From Ampelocalamus luodianensis (taxonomy: Eukaryota; Streptophyta; Magnoliopsida; Poales; Poaceae): a stretch of DNA of 64,000 bases. This document shows positions 25,165 to 36,600 of the stretch, in pieces (position 1 is the first letter of the stretch; each line of letters starts with the position of its first letter). The translations under genes were made by a program, and so were the position numbers. The DNA is taken from assembly GCA_036346255.1 (NCBI GenBank), contig CM070622.1, forward strand, positions 22,284,751 to 22,348,750, written 5' to 3'. The notes beneath the pieces were generated by a model, which saw only the letters and a list, made by a program, of their open reading frames with translations, was not told where the DNA came from and did no database searches.

Positions 25165-26107
25165 CTAATCTATAGCGTGATTTCATGTTGTATTTGCATA
25201 TCTAACCATGCAGATACCGTATTTATAAAAATGACGGCGCTGGCGCATGGATCGTGCGCCAACACAGGAGAGGCTGCCATGTGGCCTTGGCGTACGCCCA
25301 CCGTGCGCCCACGCTGGAGCCGTCGCCGCGTGTCCCCGTCGGCCCGCCCTCGCGCCCAGCCGACCCACTCTCGCGCCATGTCACACGCTGGCGCATGGTG
25401 ACCATGCACCAGTCGTGGGTGCATGGCCACCATGCGCCAGCAAATTAGTGGCAATTAGATTAGTTAGGTTAATTAGTTAGGTTAGTGATTAGTGTCGAAA
25501 TTTGAAGAAATTTTAAAATATAGTAATGAGTTCAAAAAATTATAAATTTTTTTGTGGAGTCTCCCGACATCGTGTACTTGCTTGTGTAAATTTTAGTAAT
25601 TTTATTCGTTCCAGATTTTTATCGCTATTTCGTATAAGTGTTATGTTCGTACGAATAAAATAGTGATAAAAATCCAAAATAAATAAAATTATAAAATAAA
25701 TTACACAAACAAGTACACAGTGTCGGGAGGCTCCACAAGAAATTTTATAATTTTTTGAACTCATTTGTTGTATTGTAAAATTTCTTCAAGTTTCAGCCCT
25801 AACCTAACTAATTAACCTAACTAATCACTAACCTAACTAATCTAATTGCCACTAATTGGCTGGCGCATGATGGCCATGCGTCCACGCGTGACGTGGCGCG
25901 AGGGCGGATCGGCTGGGCGTGAGGGCGGGCCGACGGGGACACGCGGCGGCGGCTCCGGCGTGGGCGCACGGTGGGCGTACGCCAAGGCCACGTGGCAGCC
26001 TCTCTCGTGTTGGTGCATGGTGGCCGTGCGCCAGTGCTGCTATTTTTGTAAATATAGTATGCGCGTAGTTAGATCTGCAAATACGACATAAAATCGCGCT
26101 AGATTAG
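25165..26107. mobile_element. 943-base near-palindromic foldback element upstream of CLPP5
   Basis: The ends are CTAATCTATAGCG and its diverged reverse complement CGCTAGATTAG. Pairing continues inward through the GC-rich part (left 25220-25440, right 25855-26040) and the AT-rich part (left 25500-25610, right 25690-25800) to a small loop near 25635-25650. Arms are ~460 bases each and by eye mostly pair, with scattered mismatches. Nested short inverted repeats (TGGCGCATGG / CCATGCGCCA) sit inside each arm. No transposase is encoded; the reading frames are by-products of the GC-rich arms. A foldback or MULE-derived non-autonomous element is likely; no clear target-site duplication was found. Confidence 0.85.
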
Positions 26108-26543
26108 CCAAAAACTCGTCGGAGTGACAGTGTGGGCTTTGGGCCTAAGCTTATATGCAATGGAGCCCATGTTAAGGTTCAAAAAGGTTGCCCTCTTTGG
26201 GCTTCAGCTTAAAGCCACCAAAACCAATTGAGGTAGGGCTTCTTGATGATAAGGTTAAGCCTACTTTGTGCTGATAAAGTGAAGCCCCTCTACGTTCGCC
26301 TCTTTGAGAAGATATAGAGGAGCCAGCTTTTAAAAGAACCTAAGCTCGCCAGAGGCATTGGAAAAAGAGATCAAATTTGCATGTCCCCGATAAGTGGATG
26401 AAAAATTGTAAGTAAAGCATTGCATTTGGTGTGCGAGCTTGCAATTTCAGAATGCTTAGGCCTTGTTTGTTTAGGCTTACGCTTTTTGACTTATAGCATA
26501 AAGCCAGCTTTTTAGCTTAATCAGCTTATAAGCTCATTAGCTT

Positions 26544-27349
26544 TTGATGAGGACATCAACCCTCTGGATACGACCGCTACTCCACGTCATGGTACAAGGT
26601 AGGTCTCCACGTCATTTTAGTTCCAAGTCAAGCAAGAGTTCAAGTTGGACATGTTCTGGAATTCAATTCGGTCTCCAGAGACAGTCTCGACTTTAAACGA
26701 GTATAACTTTCACATACGGACTCCATTTGAGGGCAGGAGTACTTGATTGAAGCTTATCTCGTCCTCTTTCAAATCGATCTAGCCCCACCTTCAAATTTCT
26801 TCTGTGCGCGTCGCAATCACCAAAATAATTCGACGCTGATTTTGAACCCGAATCGAAAGGGTGTTGTGTCACCTCCACTTGGGCCCATGGGCCTTGTAAC
26901 CCTAGGGGCATGCGCCCACCTCCCTGGTCGCCACCCCCTGGTCTCCGCACATCCTCATATAGGAGCCATCACCCCTCTAGTCTCCTCGGATTTTATTTAG
27001 TTAAAAGTTAGCTACGTTGCAACTTCGTGTATTTGCTTGTGTCGATTGGACCAACCATAATATCATTTCAGAATCCCACTTTATTGAGTACTTTTAATCC
27101 TATTTGCAATTTTAGATTGCTTACTATCTTGTTCTTCGATTGCTTACTATCTTGTTCTTCGATTGCTTACAGGAATTGATCTTCGTGATCAGATCGATCG
27201 TGCATCTAGCAAGATCGATAGCAATCTTGAAGTTGGTTCAGCGATTGCAGACATATTGGTCTTGTATGATTGGTAGCCGAATTGTGAGTCGCCTCCTCAA
27301 ATTGATTTATCGTTCTCATCGAAAGATCGGGACACCCTTTGTCGTATCA
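26544..27349. mobile_element. Solo LTR (806 bases) in the PIF element
   Basis: It begins TGATGAGGACATC and ends GTCGTATCA, flanked by the 5-base direct repeat GCTTT (26539-26543 and 27350-27354). No coding sequence or second LTR is present, so this looks like the product of LTR-LTR recombination. Internally TTGCTTACTATCTTGTTCTTCGA is repeated in tandem near 27115-27165. Confidence 0.8.
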
Positions 27350-27727
27350 GCTTTTAAGACAAACTTTGGTGTTTGGTAATCTAGTTTTTTATAGGATGTT
27401 GGTTTATTGAGTTGTGTGTGAAGGATAAAAAGTCTGAATTACCCTTCAGGGTTTAAAGAACTTTTTAAGCATTTATTTAAACTTATTTTTTGCATGGGAT
27501 TTGTAAATATGACAATACGTGCAAGTGTACATATAAAACAAAATAGATTTCGCTCGTACGGGCATGCATGTATTAATTTTGGACATTACGTAATGAAAGA
27601 AATTAATATAGAAAGGCAAATATTAGCCAACCAAACAAAATAACACAGTAACAAAATATTATTCAATCATATATGATGAAATTATCTAGTCACTTCAAGA
27701 TGTACATATCATACTAATGTAATATAT

Positions 27728-30632
27728 CTATCCTCTTGCGGTCATTAAAGAACTAGCAATACTATCACAAAAGACACACATATCTTCATCATCGATTGCT
27801 GATCCATTGACACCATGCCCTCCAAATAATATCATTTGGATCATAATCTTCGTCAAGATCACATCTCTTAAAAAGTTCATCACGTAAATGAAGGGATATG
27901 GGTAGGCTACACTAGCAGGCAATTCAAAATTTCTACTATGTTAACCAGGATGCCATGTAAGCAAGAGATCATAGATCGTTACCACCAAACACGCAATGCA
28001 GTGGAAGAAGAGTTGGAGCAGTCTGATCCAACGTCGAGCGCGTCGATGAAGTGGTCATAGTTGATCGTCCAGTGCTCCCGAAGCCGATCGTTACCTCCAG
28101 CAACCAATCACGTTTCTCGTTGAAGATCGTGGATCATCCTCAAGCGCAACAGCAACCGCAATAGCGCCTTTATGGTATCCACACGTCCAAGGATGGAACA
28201 CGTTACACCAGTGTGCTAGCACCAACTTGCACGGTAGGGCTCTCCGAGAAGATGGCTGCTAGGGTTTCGGTAGAACAACTCATGTATGTCTCATGTATCC
28301 CAACAGCCGCATGCATCTTCTTATATAGAGCCCATGACGGATCCTATCCGAACTCGTTTTGTTCCAACCCGTTAAGTGTCTGACCCATTAGATTCATACG
28401 TATTCAGTTGTGACTCGGAAACACTTTCCGACCACGAGTCGTTAGCGGTTCCTAGTAGGACATAACGATTCCCAAATACACACAAATTATATCGGACAAA
28501 CCTTAATGCAATATGATCAACGACCAGGTCCTTATCACTTACGACTAGCTCATATCTCTATACGACCAGTTCATATTTAGTTATGGCCAGTTCGTAACTC
28601 CTTACGGTCAGTTCATGACCAGTTAGTGATCATGTTCGACCAGTCTGCGACCAGCTTGTATTTCCACACGACTAGTCTGTATATAATCGAACTGAACGAC
28701 CTGCTCATGTATTCTCCCTTTGCCTCACGATATCTGGTTGAACTCCATGTGAGATACTTTGTTATCTATGGACTGTTCAATACTTTCTCGACCAAGTGAC
28801 AGATAACAAGATATGATCGACTCTTCGACCACTAGTGGTATAGTCATGCACTTTCTTTATCCGACCACATCGAGGAGTCCAAAGATATCTCTCCTGATAT
28901 GTTAGGAGGGGAAAATTCTATATCCGACCAGTCACATTCCTCCACATGTTTCATAACATACTCGAAAGCTACCTTTATAACTACCCAGTTACGATGTAGC
29001 GTTTAGCAACCTCTAAGTGTACTACTACGTATGTAGGAAACCATGCTGATCTCAGGTCTAAGAATTATACATCATCATTGCTTGAGACCAACTAATGACA
29101 CATGGAATCATAACAATCTCAACAGTGTCTCAAGGTGGGTCAATCCAACACCATGTTCTCTAACATGTGTTCACATTATCGATTTGATATCCATATATCA
29201 ATGACCAGTGAAATATGGTCATCAATCAATACATATACTGGTCGATAAATCACTAGTTATTCCAACCAGGAATACATTTAAAATAACATCATATAAGTTA
29301 AAGAGCTTTACCAACAAATCACATACTTGTTAATCTTTTATAACTGATGATTCATTCAAGGAACATAATAACATTTATTCAATAACTCATAAACATAGAC
29401 GTGATACAATCATCTCTATGATTGCCTCTAGGGCATATCACCAACAGTAAAGCACTATCTCGGATGAAGTTTGTAGCACTATACATGCAATTATCATTTT
29501 CGTTTGAATCTTCATTTTGTAACTTGGCAAAGCCAATAAGATTCTCCATTTCATCTTCAACACGCCAAAGGAACGCTCAATCACATTGCGAAGGGACGAG
29601 TGAGTGTGATTGAACACCTCGTATTTCCCACTCGGTTGTCGACCATGGCGAAATTTTGGTAGATAATACTTTTGTCCTTTGTAAAGAGCTAGATAGCCCT
29701 TTTGATTGGGATAACCCGCATCAACAAGACAATATTTCTCTACACACATGAAACATATAAATATTGACAATACAAATCAGGAATGTTATCATACTAATTA
29801 ATTATATGATTAAATAAGCAAAGTGCCTTTAGGAGGATGTGGAAACTGGTTTGAATACTTGTCCAAAATGTTATTGAAAATTCCTGCATCATGTGTTGAA
29901 CTCGGCCATCTGGCGACAACAAAGGTAAACCTCATGTCGAAGTCACACACTGCCATCACGTTTTGAGACATATATCCATGGCGACTAGTGTGGGAAACTT
30001 GCTCATCGGTTGGAACAACAACAGGTATATGTGTGTCATTAATTGCACCTATGCAATTGTTAAAATGAGACGTGAAGCAATTGTCTTGAAGTCTTTCATG
30101 CACTGTTGTGAACTCCAGATCCATTGGTCTAATATTATCTTCAGATAAAAGATAGACATATTGCAAGACTTCATCAAACTTTCTATTGATTGTTTCCGTT
30201 GACCTTTTGAAGCGGTTTTGAACTTGACTAACTAACTGAGGGCCACCAACTGTCCACAAAAACATAGCCAAAGATTCTTTGAAAGTCATAGTCCTAGTTG
30301 ATTTCAAGCCATAATTTGCAACCAAGGTTTCATGTAAACTATCAAAAACAACCCTGCTCATTTGGAACATCAAGTAACAATCTCTCTCATCGCCCAGTTG
30401 CTCAACAACCCATTCATAACCAGTTAGGAGTGGTTATCTCCTCTCGTTTTTTGTTTAGGTAAGTGTCGTACTAGTGCATACCTGTATAACTAGCTGCTGC
30501 AACAAAATCCTGAAATGGTAACTTCCTCTTTTTTGTTTTTTTGATATCATCTTCGCTAAAATCGCTCTCAGTGGTTGAACCAGCAATGCCACTTTCAGTG
30601 GTTGAACCATCAATGTCACTTGATGAGCTCAT
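27728..30632 (-). pseudogene. PIF/Harbinger DDE transposase, broken
   Basis: An N-terminal exon (about 30632-30474, MSSSSDIDGSTT) leads, after an intron, to a main exon whose open frame runs 30373-29810. The next part (29750-29447, KYCLVDAGYPNQKGYLALYK, NVIERSFGVLKMKWRIL) is followed by the inserted solo LTR and then the C-terminus (27883-27728, DELFKRCDLDEDYDP, ending SLMTARG). The catalytic glutamate is visible in NVIERSFG and the second aspartate in STHDAGIF. The first motif reads GAINDTHIP where the family has GAIDGTHI, so the expected aspartate is gone; both differences are G-to-A on the coding strand. Frame breaks occur near the C-terminus. With the 1.56 kb insertion it cannot be functional. 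Confidence 0.85.
27889..29446 (-). mobile_element. Solo LTR (1558 bases) inside the PIF transposase coding region
   Basis: On the minus strand it begins TGTTGGTGATATGCCC, a start common in grass copia LTRs, and ends CCCTTCA. The flanks carry the direct repeat GTAAA (27884-27888 and 29447-29451). The transposase reading frame resumes exactly across the two flanks when one target copy is counted, which fixes both ends. The interior holds many diverged CGACCAG-type short repeats (28500-28860). No coding region was seen. Confidence 0.88.
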
Positions 30633-30975
30633 CTTCAAATAATAACAATGATCGGTAACATAGAACATGACATCATGTCATAATTTAATTGAGAACACAT
30701 TAGAAGGTAACAATAATACGAGTGCGTTATAACTGAATAGTTTCAACACTATTATGGTTTCATTGAGAACACATTAGATGGTAACAATAATATGAGTACA
30801 ATATAACTGAATAGTTTCAACCCCTTACATAATCATCACCGAATAATTTTCAAATTAAAAAAGAACAACAAAAAAGATCTAATATTTCTTCATCTTGAGA
30901 TCAACCATCCTCATGATTCAATTCATATTTACTTCATTGGTTTTCATATTGAAAAACACTTCTCGATTTTCTAGT

Positions 30976-31848
30976 TTAGTAAAGAGCCTTGTTGCAAATG
31001 GTTGCATCACTTCCTTCTACTACCCCAGCCTGAATAGCTATATTTGTAACATTCTCTATAGATGGACCACTCTGAATAGGGCTTTTTGCCATAATGTCAA
31101 CCATACGCTTGAAATCTCTAACTATGTGATTTTTCTTGTTCTTCTTTAGGCTAGAATTAATATTATTAGCACTATGCTTCGCAATGACCTTCGGTTTTGT
31201 GCAAACGACCTCACTATTCTCAACATCGACGGCGAGGTCTTCTTCGTCGTCCTCCGAACAATCAATGTCCACAACGGTTTGGTCTTCTTGTGTGGGCTCA
31301 CCTGGGATGACTAAAGTGTTACCTGTGACATGAGCCTTGTCAAACATACGGTCCATATCATCTAGGTTCTCAGGTGGTCCATCACGAAAATGTTTAGGAT
31401 CTTATTGAAAATACAAAAAAATTACTGAAGTTAGCATAAATTAAAATATGAGATCGTACACATTAATAAATAGACGTTTCTCCAATTACTACCTTGTGCT
31501 CCTTCCACCAAGCATCAGATGCACATATAGTTCCTTTTTTATTATCCCAACCTAGCCCTGTTGCTTTTTGTTTCAGATCATTCATCAAGTTTGTATTCTT
31601 TCTTCAGTGCTTCCCAGTGGTTTTTTAGTTGTTTGTCGTGCTTTTTCCCTATCATTTCAAATAACTTCTTCTGGAGATTCTTGCAACCCGTGGTGTTCAA
31701 ACATCCCAATGGTCTATTCCCAGCCCCAACTTCCTCGGCACAGATATCACAAAATGCCCTGTTGCTAAATGTATCCCAATTTGCCTTACTGATAGCAACT
31801 AGTTCTATATATACAATTTATCGGATGATTTATAATTTATCCCAATGA
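30976..31848 (-). pseudogene. PIF ORF1, Myb/SANT-like DNA-binding protein, frameshifted
   Basis: The upstream part (about 31790-31590) encodes NWDTFSNRAFCDICAEEVG and KKHDKQLKNHWEALKKEY, a Myb/SANT-like domain as found in ORF1 of PIF elements. Near 31585 the frame shifts by one base; the continuation (GLGWDNKKGTICASDAWWKEH) is readable in the next frame. A downstream exon (31356-30976) is acidic and then lysine-rich. ORF1 proteins help the transposase bind element ends. Broken by the frameshift. Confidence 0.75.
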
Positions 31849-32369
31849 TATGCAAAACTAACATTTTAACTAAAAAAGCAGTAAAACTAATAACTTATGA
31901 GTGAAATAGAACACCTAGGATGACAATTAGCAATGACAATTCTGAACTCTGAACTCTTGGAACAACAAACACATAAGGCAGACTGGAAATTGCTTCTGCT
32001 CAGATCCAATGCTGCATACTAATAGCATAATTGTAACAGTGTCAAACTTGGCACTACATCATTGTCATGAGTTGCAGGTACTATCAAGATATCCACAACT
32101 AAATTTACAGGAATGGGCAACTGCCACCATAGATTGATTCTAACCAATATATGGACATGGTACTGACAAAATGGAGCTTTCACTGGCCATTTTTTGTAAG
32201 TCAAGAAACAAAGTTAAGCATTAAAGGATCATTTCAAAAACAAAACTCAATTACTACAACCATAAATTGCACTGTGATAATTCATGATATTACAATTGCT
32301 TTATACAATTAGAACAAGCAATAAGGAACAATCAAAAATAAAACTCAATTGGAGTCACCTTGATCTAGG

Positions 32370-32520
32370 AGGGGAGGCAGTGTCGGTGCCAGGGGAGGCG
32401 ACGTCGGGGCAAGGGAGACGGCGTCGGTGCAGGGGAGGCAGCTTCATCGTTCGAGGGGAGGGGAGGCGGTGGCGTTGGGGATAGGGAGGGGAGGCGGCGG
32501 GTGTGGGAGCCGAAGGGGAG
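32370..32520. repeat. GC-rich purine minisatellite
   Basis: Imperfect units of GGGGAGGCGGCGTCGG type occur in a row. They lie just inside the right end of the PIF element, where the leader of its minus-strand genes would be. Confidence 0.6.
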
Positions 32521-32794
32521 GGAAAAAGAATGGGTGGAGAGGAGGAAGCAACAGAGAAAAAAATGAGAGGGTTTGCACTTATATCGAATAGCATTTTGAG
32601 GGTAATTTCAACAAAGTTCAGTGACAAAGGGATATTTCATTCCGCAAAAGCCAAAAAAAACCTCTCATAGCTTATAGCTTTTAGGCTTGAAATGGCTTAA
32701 GTTTTTTATAAACGGGATGAAAAAACCACTGTTTCGTTTAGGCTTAGTCTTTTTTGCTTTTAAATTAGACAAAAAGCCTAAACAAACAAGACTA

Positions 32795-33624
32795 TAAGAC
32801 TGTAAACTGGTTGTTTCGTTCATGGCCGCCCCAGTGAATCAAACCAAAATTTGACATAGCTAAGACTTAGTCAAAGCCAAAATTTAGCAAAATAAACGAC
32901 ATTTGGATTACACCCAAGGCAAATTTTGACGTTACCAAAATCTTAATGAGCGATTTCCTCGCCCTCGGATTGTCCACGTGTGATATTAGATTTTGTTAGT
33001 GTTACAAATTTTTGTTAGCATTACTAAATATTAATAACAAACCAAATGAGAGCCAATTTTCATTGATGTTACCAAAATTTGGTTTGGTTCACGTTGATAA
33101 CAAACCAAACACACCCTAGCTACATTAGTACATCATATATGCCATAACCTGTGCTTTATTTTGTTTGAACTGATGCAGCACATCCCTGCTTCATATTTAG
33201 ACCAAAATACCTTTTGGTGTTTGATAGGACTTCAGGTGATATATGTGGCATCTCGTTCTCTCTTCTGCTCTTTTACAAGACTACACGGCAAGGCATCGGA
33301 GAGAGAGACCATAACATGAGTGGTACATTACATAATAAGTTTCAAATAGAATTGTTCTCCCTACAGCTTAAAACCTGAGACAAACAACAGACACCACCAG
33401 TGAGGTTACAGGCATCTAGTAGTGAGATACACATGATCATGCATACGCTACAGCCGTTTAGTACATAGAGAGACACATGGTCATACATACGCTACTACAA
33501 CAAAAATCACGTTACTTATAGTACAGGCAGAGCAACCATGTCTTTGATGATATAATCTAGTGTTTGATGCATAGATACTAGTCTAGCACTCATGAAGATG
33601 GTTTGGTGTAATCCCCAATGCTGA
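32795..33624. other. Intergenic: PIF right flank to SRL2 3' end
   Basis: Between 32834 and 33118 there are inverted copies of CCAAAATTTGG/AACCAAA motifs that suggest a small MITE, but clean ends could not be set. The rest (33120-33624) is the 3' untranslated region and flank of the SRL2-like gene. No other gene is seen. Confidence 0.45.
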
Positions 33625-36600
33625 TCACATCTGCTGCTGGGTGCGATATGCAGCTTTTAGGAAGTTATCGAATGGGCTTGCGGGTGGAAGCTTCACCGTG
33701 GAGCATGGCTCTGATGACGTGCGGTTGACCTCAAAGCCACAGGAATTTACCTGGACAAGTGTAGACTGTGAGATCACATGATACAGGATTTACATCAAGC
33801 CAGTATGACACATTTAGGATTGGTCAATCTTCATACCTTAGGGATGAAGAAATGCTGGGCAGTGGGAAGGCTTGGCGCAGGATTGTCTGGAGAGTCGTGG
33901 CCATTGACAAGCCAGCTTGATAGCTTCTTCCTAGTGCCTGATCCCAGGGCTTCGCATTGACTAGTCATTGTGCCGTATGGGAGGGGGGAAGTTGAAACAG
34001 ATGCACCTGCAACCTGACCAGCTACATGTAGCGCCTGATCACAGAAACAGATGCAAAAAATCAAATGAAGAATAACAACGTTTGCTGTAATTATAACCAA
34101 CTTCACCGCATGATAAAATATTATGATAACATTGGAGGTAGAAAGGAGAAAAGTAACATATTTTGGAGGCAAACTGCCAATACTTAATGCGGCCTGAATT
34201 TCAAGATTACTCACTGATTCAAGCAACTGACCAACACCTAAGACATGGGGAATGGATTGCGGTAGAGTAATCTTTGATATGGAGCTAGCAGTATTGGTAA
34301 TTGGTGACTCATGCAATCCACCATCCACTGAAGAGGTTCTTGAACACTCCTACAATGCAAAAGGACTTGTGAGAAGATATAAAATAATAATAATTTCATG
34401 ATGGCAAGGTACAGTTACAGGAAGGAACATTGCACTATCGCAAACTTTTGCAAGTGCCTCCACCTAATGAATCACTAAGGACACCATTTAATGTAGGTGG
34501 CCTACCTCATCAAAAGAAAGAGATTCATCAGAAAATGCCTGCACATGAAAGTTGGCCCAGTCAAGTGCTGAATTCGACCCAAACAAGGGCACTTCTTCGG
34601 GTGTAAACATTTCTGTGAGCTCCTTTGCCAGCTCATCCTTGTCCATCTGGTAATTCAATTTGACCTCAATAAGACCTTAACGCTTAGTGTGAACAGCAAA
34701 CAGATGGCAACATCAAACCATTCTCCAAGGACTAACCTCAGTTAAATTAGAAAGTGCACAAGCAATTACATCAATTACTCGCTGATCATTAATCCCCACT
34801 TTCGACCTACAGTTAGAAAGTACAGATCTAGCGACTTCTTGATGGCTTTCAGAACCATAGTTGCCTAGATCCGATTGCAACCTTACGTAGACTTGCAAGT
34901 CTTCACCAATTCTTAGATAAGGGTCAATCTGCAAAATATTTCATATCATCATGTTCATTAAACAGTCATGAAATACAAACTACTTTTCTATTTGCTAAGT
35001 AGTAACTAGTAAGACAAGTAAAAGTTGGTATACAGACAATTGGGCAATGGGCACAAAAGAAAAAAAGCCACAACAAAGCTACCATCAAAGAGAAGCACAT
35101 TCATGAACATTGTTGAGTGCACGTCACATCAAAAAAATTTAGTCATTACAAGTACATAAAATTAATTTATTTGAAGTACAATTTCACATGAAAGGACATA
35201 AATACATAATATCTTATCAGCCTCTGCACTAGAACTATATACTTACATTGGACGCTGTAAAATGCCTTAGCAACTCTGCCAATTCAGTAATGCAACAGAC
35301 TTTTCCAGCAAAAGCCAGCATGCTCATTGCTAAGGTAAAAATAGACCGTTGGCAAGATGGGGACAGGACTCCTGGAAAATTGCATAAACAAGGGCAAGTG
35401 ATTTTCATGATACAGGAAAGAGCCAATCATAAATTCCATTATGCAGATCCTACCACTTGGGGCTAAAGCAATAGTCCGAAGGGACAGTGGCAACTGGAAA
35501 AACTGGATGTTATTATTGTTGCTTGAATTCTGCAGCACCAAGAACATTATTTCCATAAGGGGAAAATAGCTTAGTCAAAATTATTTGAACTTCCACTGCA
35601 TGCAAGGATATTTATCACAGTGCAAAAAAGAGGCCACTGACATGGCTAAGTAACTCTTTAATAAAAGAAAAAATTGCTATCCAAAAATGTGAAAACCAAT
35701 GTCAACCATGTGATAAACTTTCCCCTAATATAATTGAAATTTCAAAGCTGTATTTTTTTTTTAAAAAAAAAGCCCATACCTTAAGGCGGGAAGAAAGAAC
35801 CGTGAGGCCGTATGAATGACCAATCGCTTCATAATTAAAAGGAGTGTTATCTGTCTGATTAACCTGTATCCAGAATGCAGACAGCAATTGATTCGTTTGA
35901 TCTTCAGTTAACATGACGATATTGGTGTCCTGAAAGATACATAAAAGGAAATGTTTTCAGCGATCAGGATTACGGAGATGCACATCCCTCTAACCCCACC
36001 TGACACCAAAAAACAAACACCGCCAACAAAAGCAAGGGAAAACATCATAAGAAAGCAAGAAATAAACAAAGGGTGTGACATGAGTCAGTAGTAAAAAATG
36101 TCTTTTACTTTGAGCTGATCAAACAGTCAAAGTTAATAATCAAAAGAGAAGGGGAAAATTACCTCTGTGGAACTAGTTAGTGTTGCACATCGAGAAACGA
36201 AAGAGAAAACCAGCTTTGAAAAATAAGCCGAATTTTTCCGTGCCCAAACATGTTTGTTATCCTCTTCGAGTGTGTTTCGTTCCTTTCCATCATCATGCAT
36301 CATATTTCCAGGCTTATCTGAACCTAAACTTTCTTTTTCTCTCCTTAGCTTCTCAAGTAAAGCAGTAGCTGAAGCAAATACTGATGTAGTCCGAGACTGC
36401 CACTTTTTTGTTTCATATAGGTACTCTGATTCACTCCTCGGATGGCTTGGGCCTCGAACAATAACAGCAGAAAACATGTGGTGTGCCCCCACACGAGTGT
36501 CCACATCTGGATGTATCATGGACTTCAGTATCTGCTGGAGGAGTGCTTCTGGAAACACCTGCTAGCAAGTAAAGAGTTCCAAAAACGAATTAGCAAAGAA

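Larger units (their letters stand above)
26459..32794 (-). mobile_element. Degenerate PIF/Harbinger DNA transposon with nested LTRs
   Basis: The left end near 26459 has CTTGTTTGTTTAGGCTT and the right end near 32794 has its reverse complement, with looser AGCTTATA-type subterminal similarity inside. Between them, on the minus strand, lie the two genes typical of PIF/Harbinger: a Myb/SANT-like ORF1 (about 30976-31848) and a DDE transposase (27728-30632). Two solo LTRs (26544-27349, 27889-29446) interrupt it. A 3-base TTA lies before the left end, but the right flank does not match cleanly, so exact ends are uncertain. Confidence 0.8.

Noticed and set aside
25170..26091. Open frames MPLICWRMVAMHP and MPLIGWRMMAMRP as a gene pair
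   Set aside because: They are mirror readings of the two hairpin arms, resemble no family I know and have no gene structure around them.
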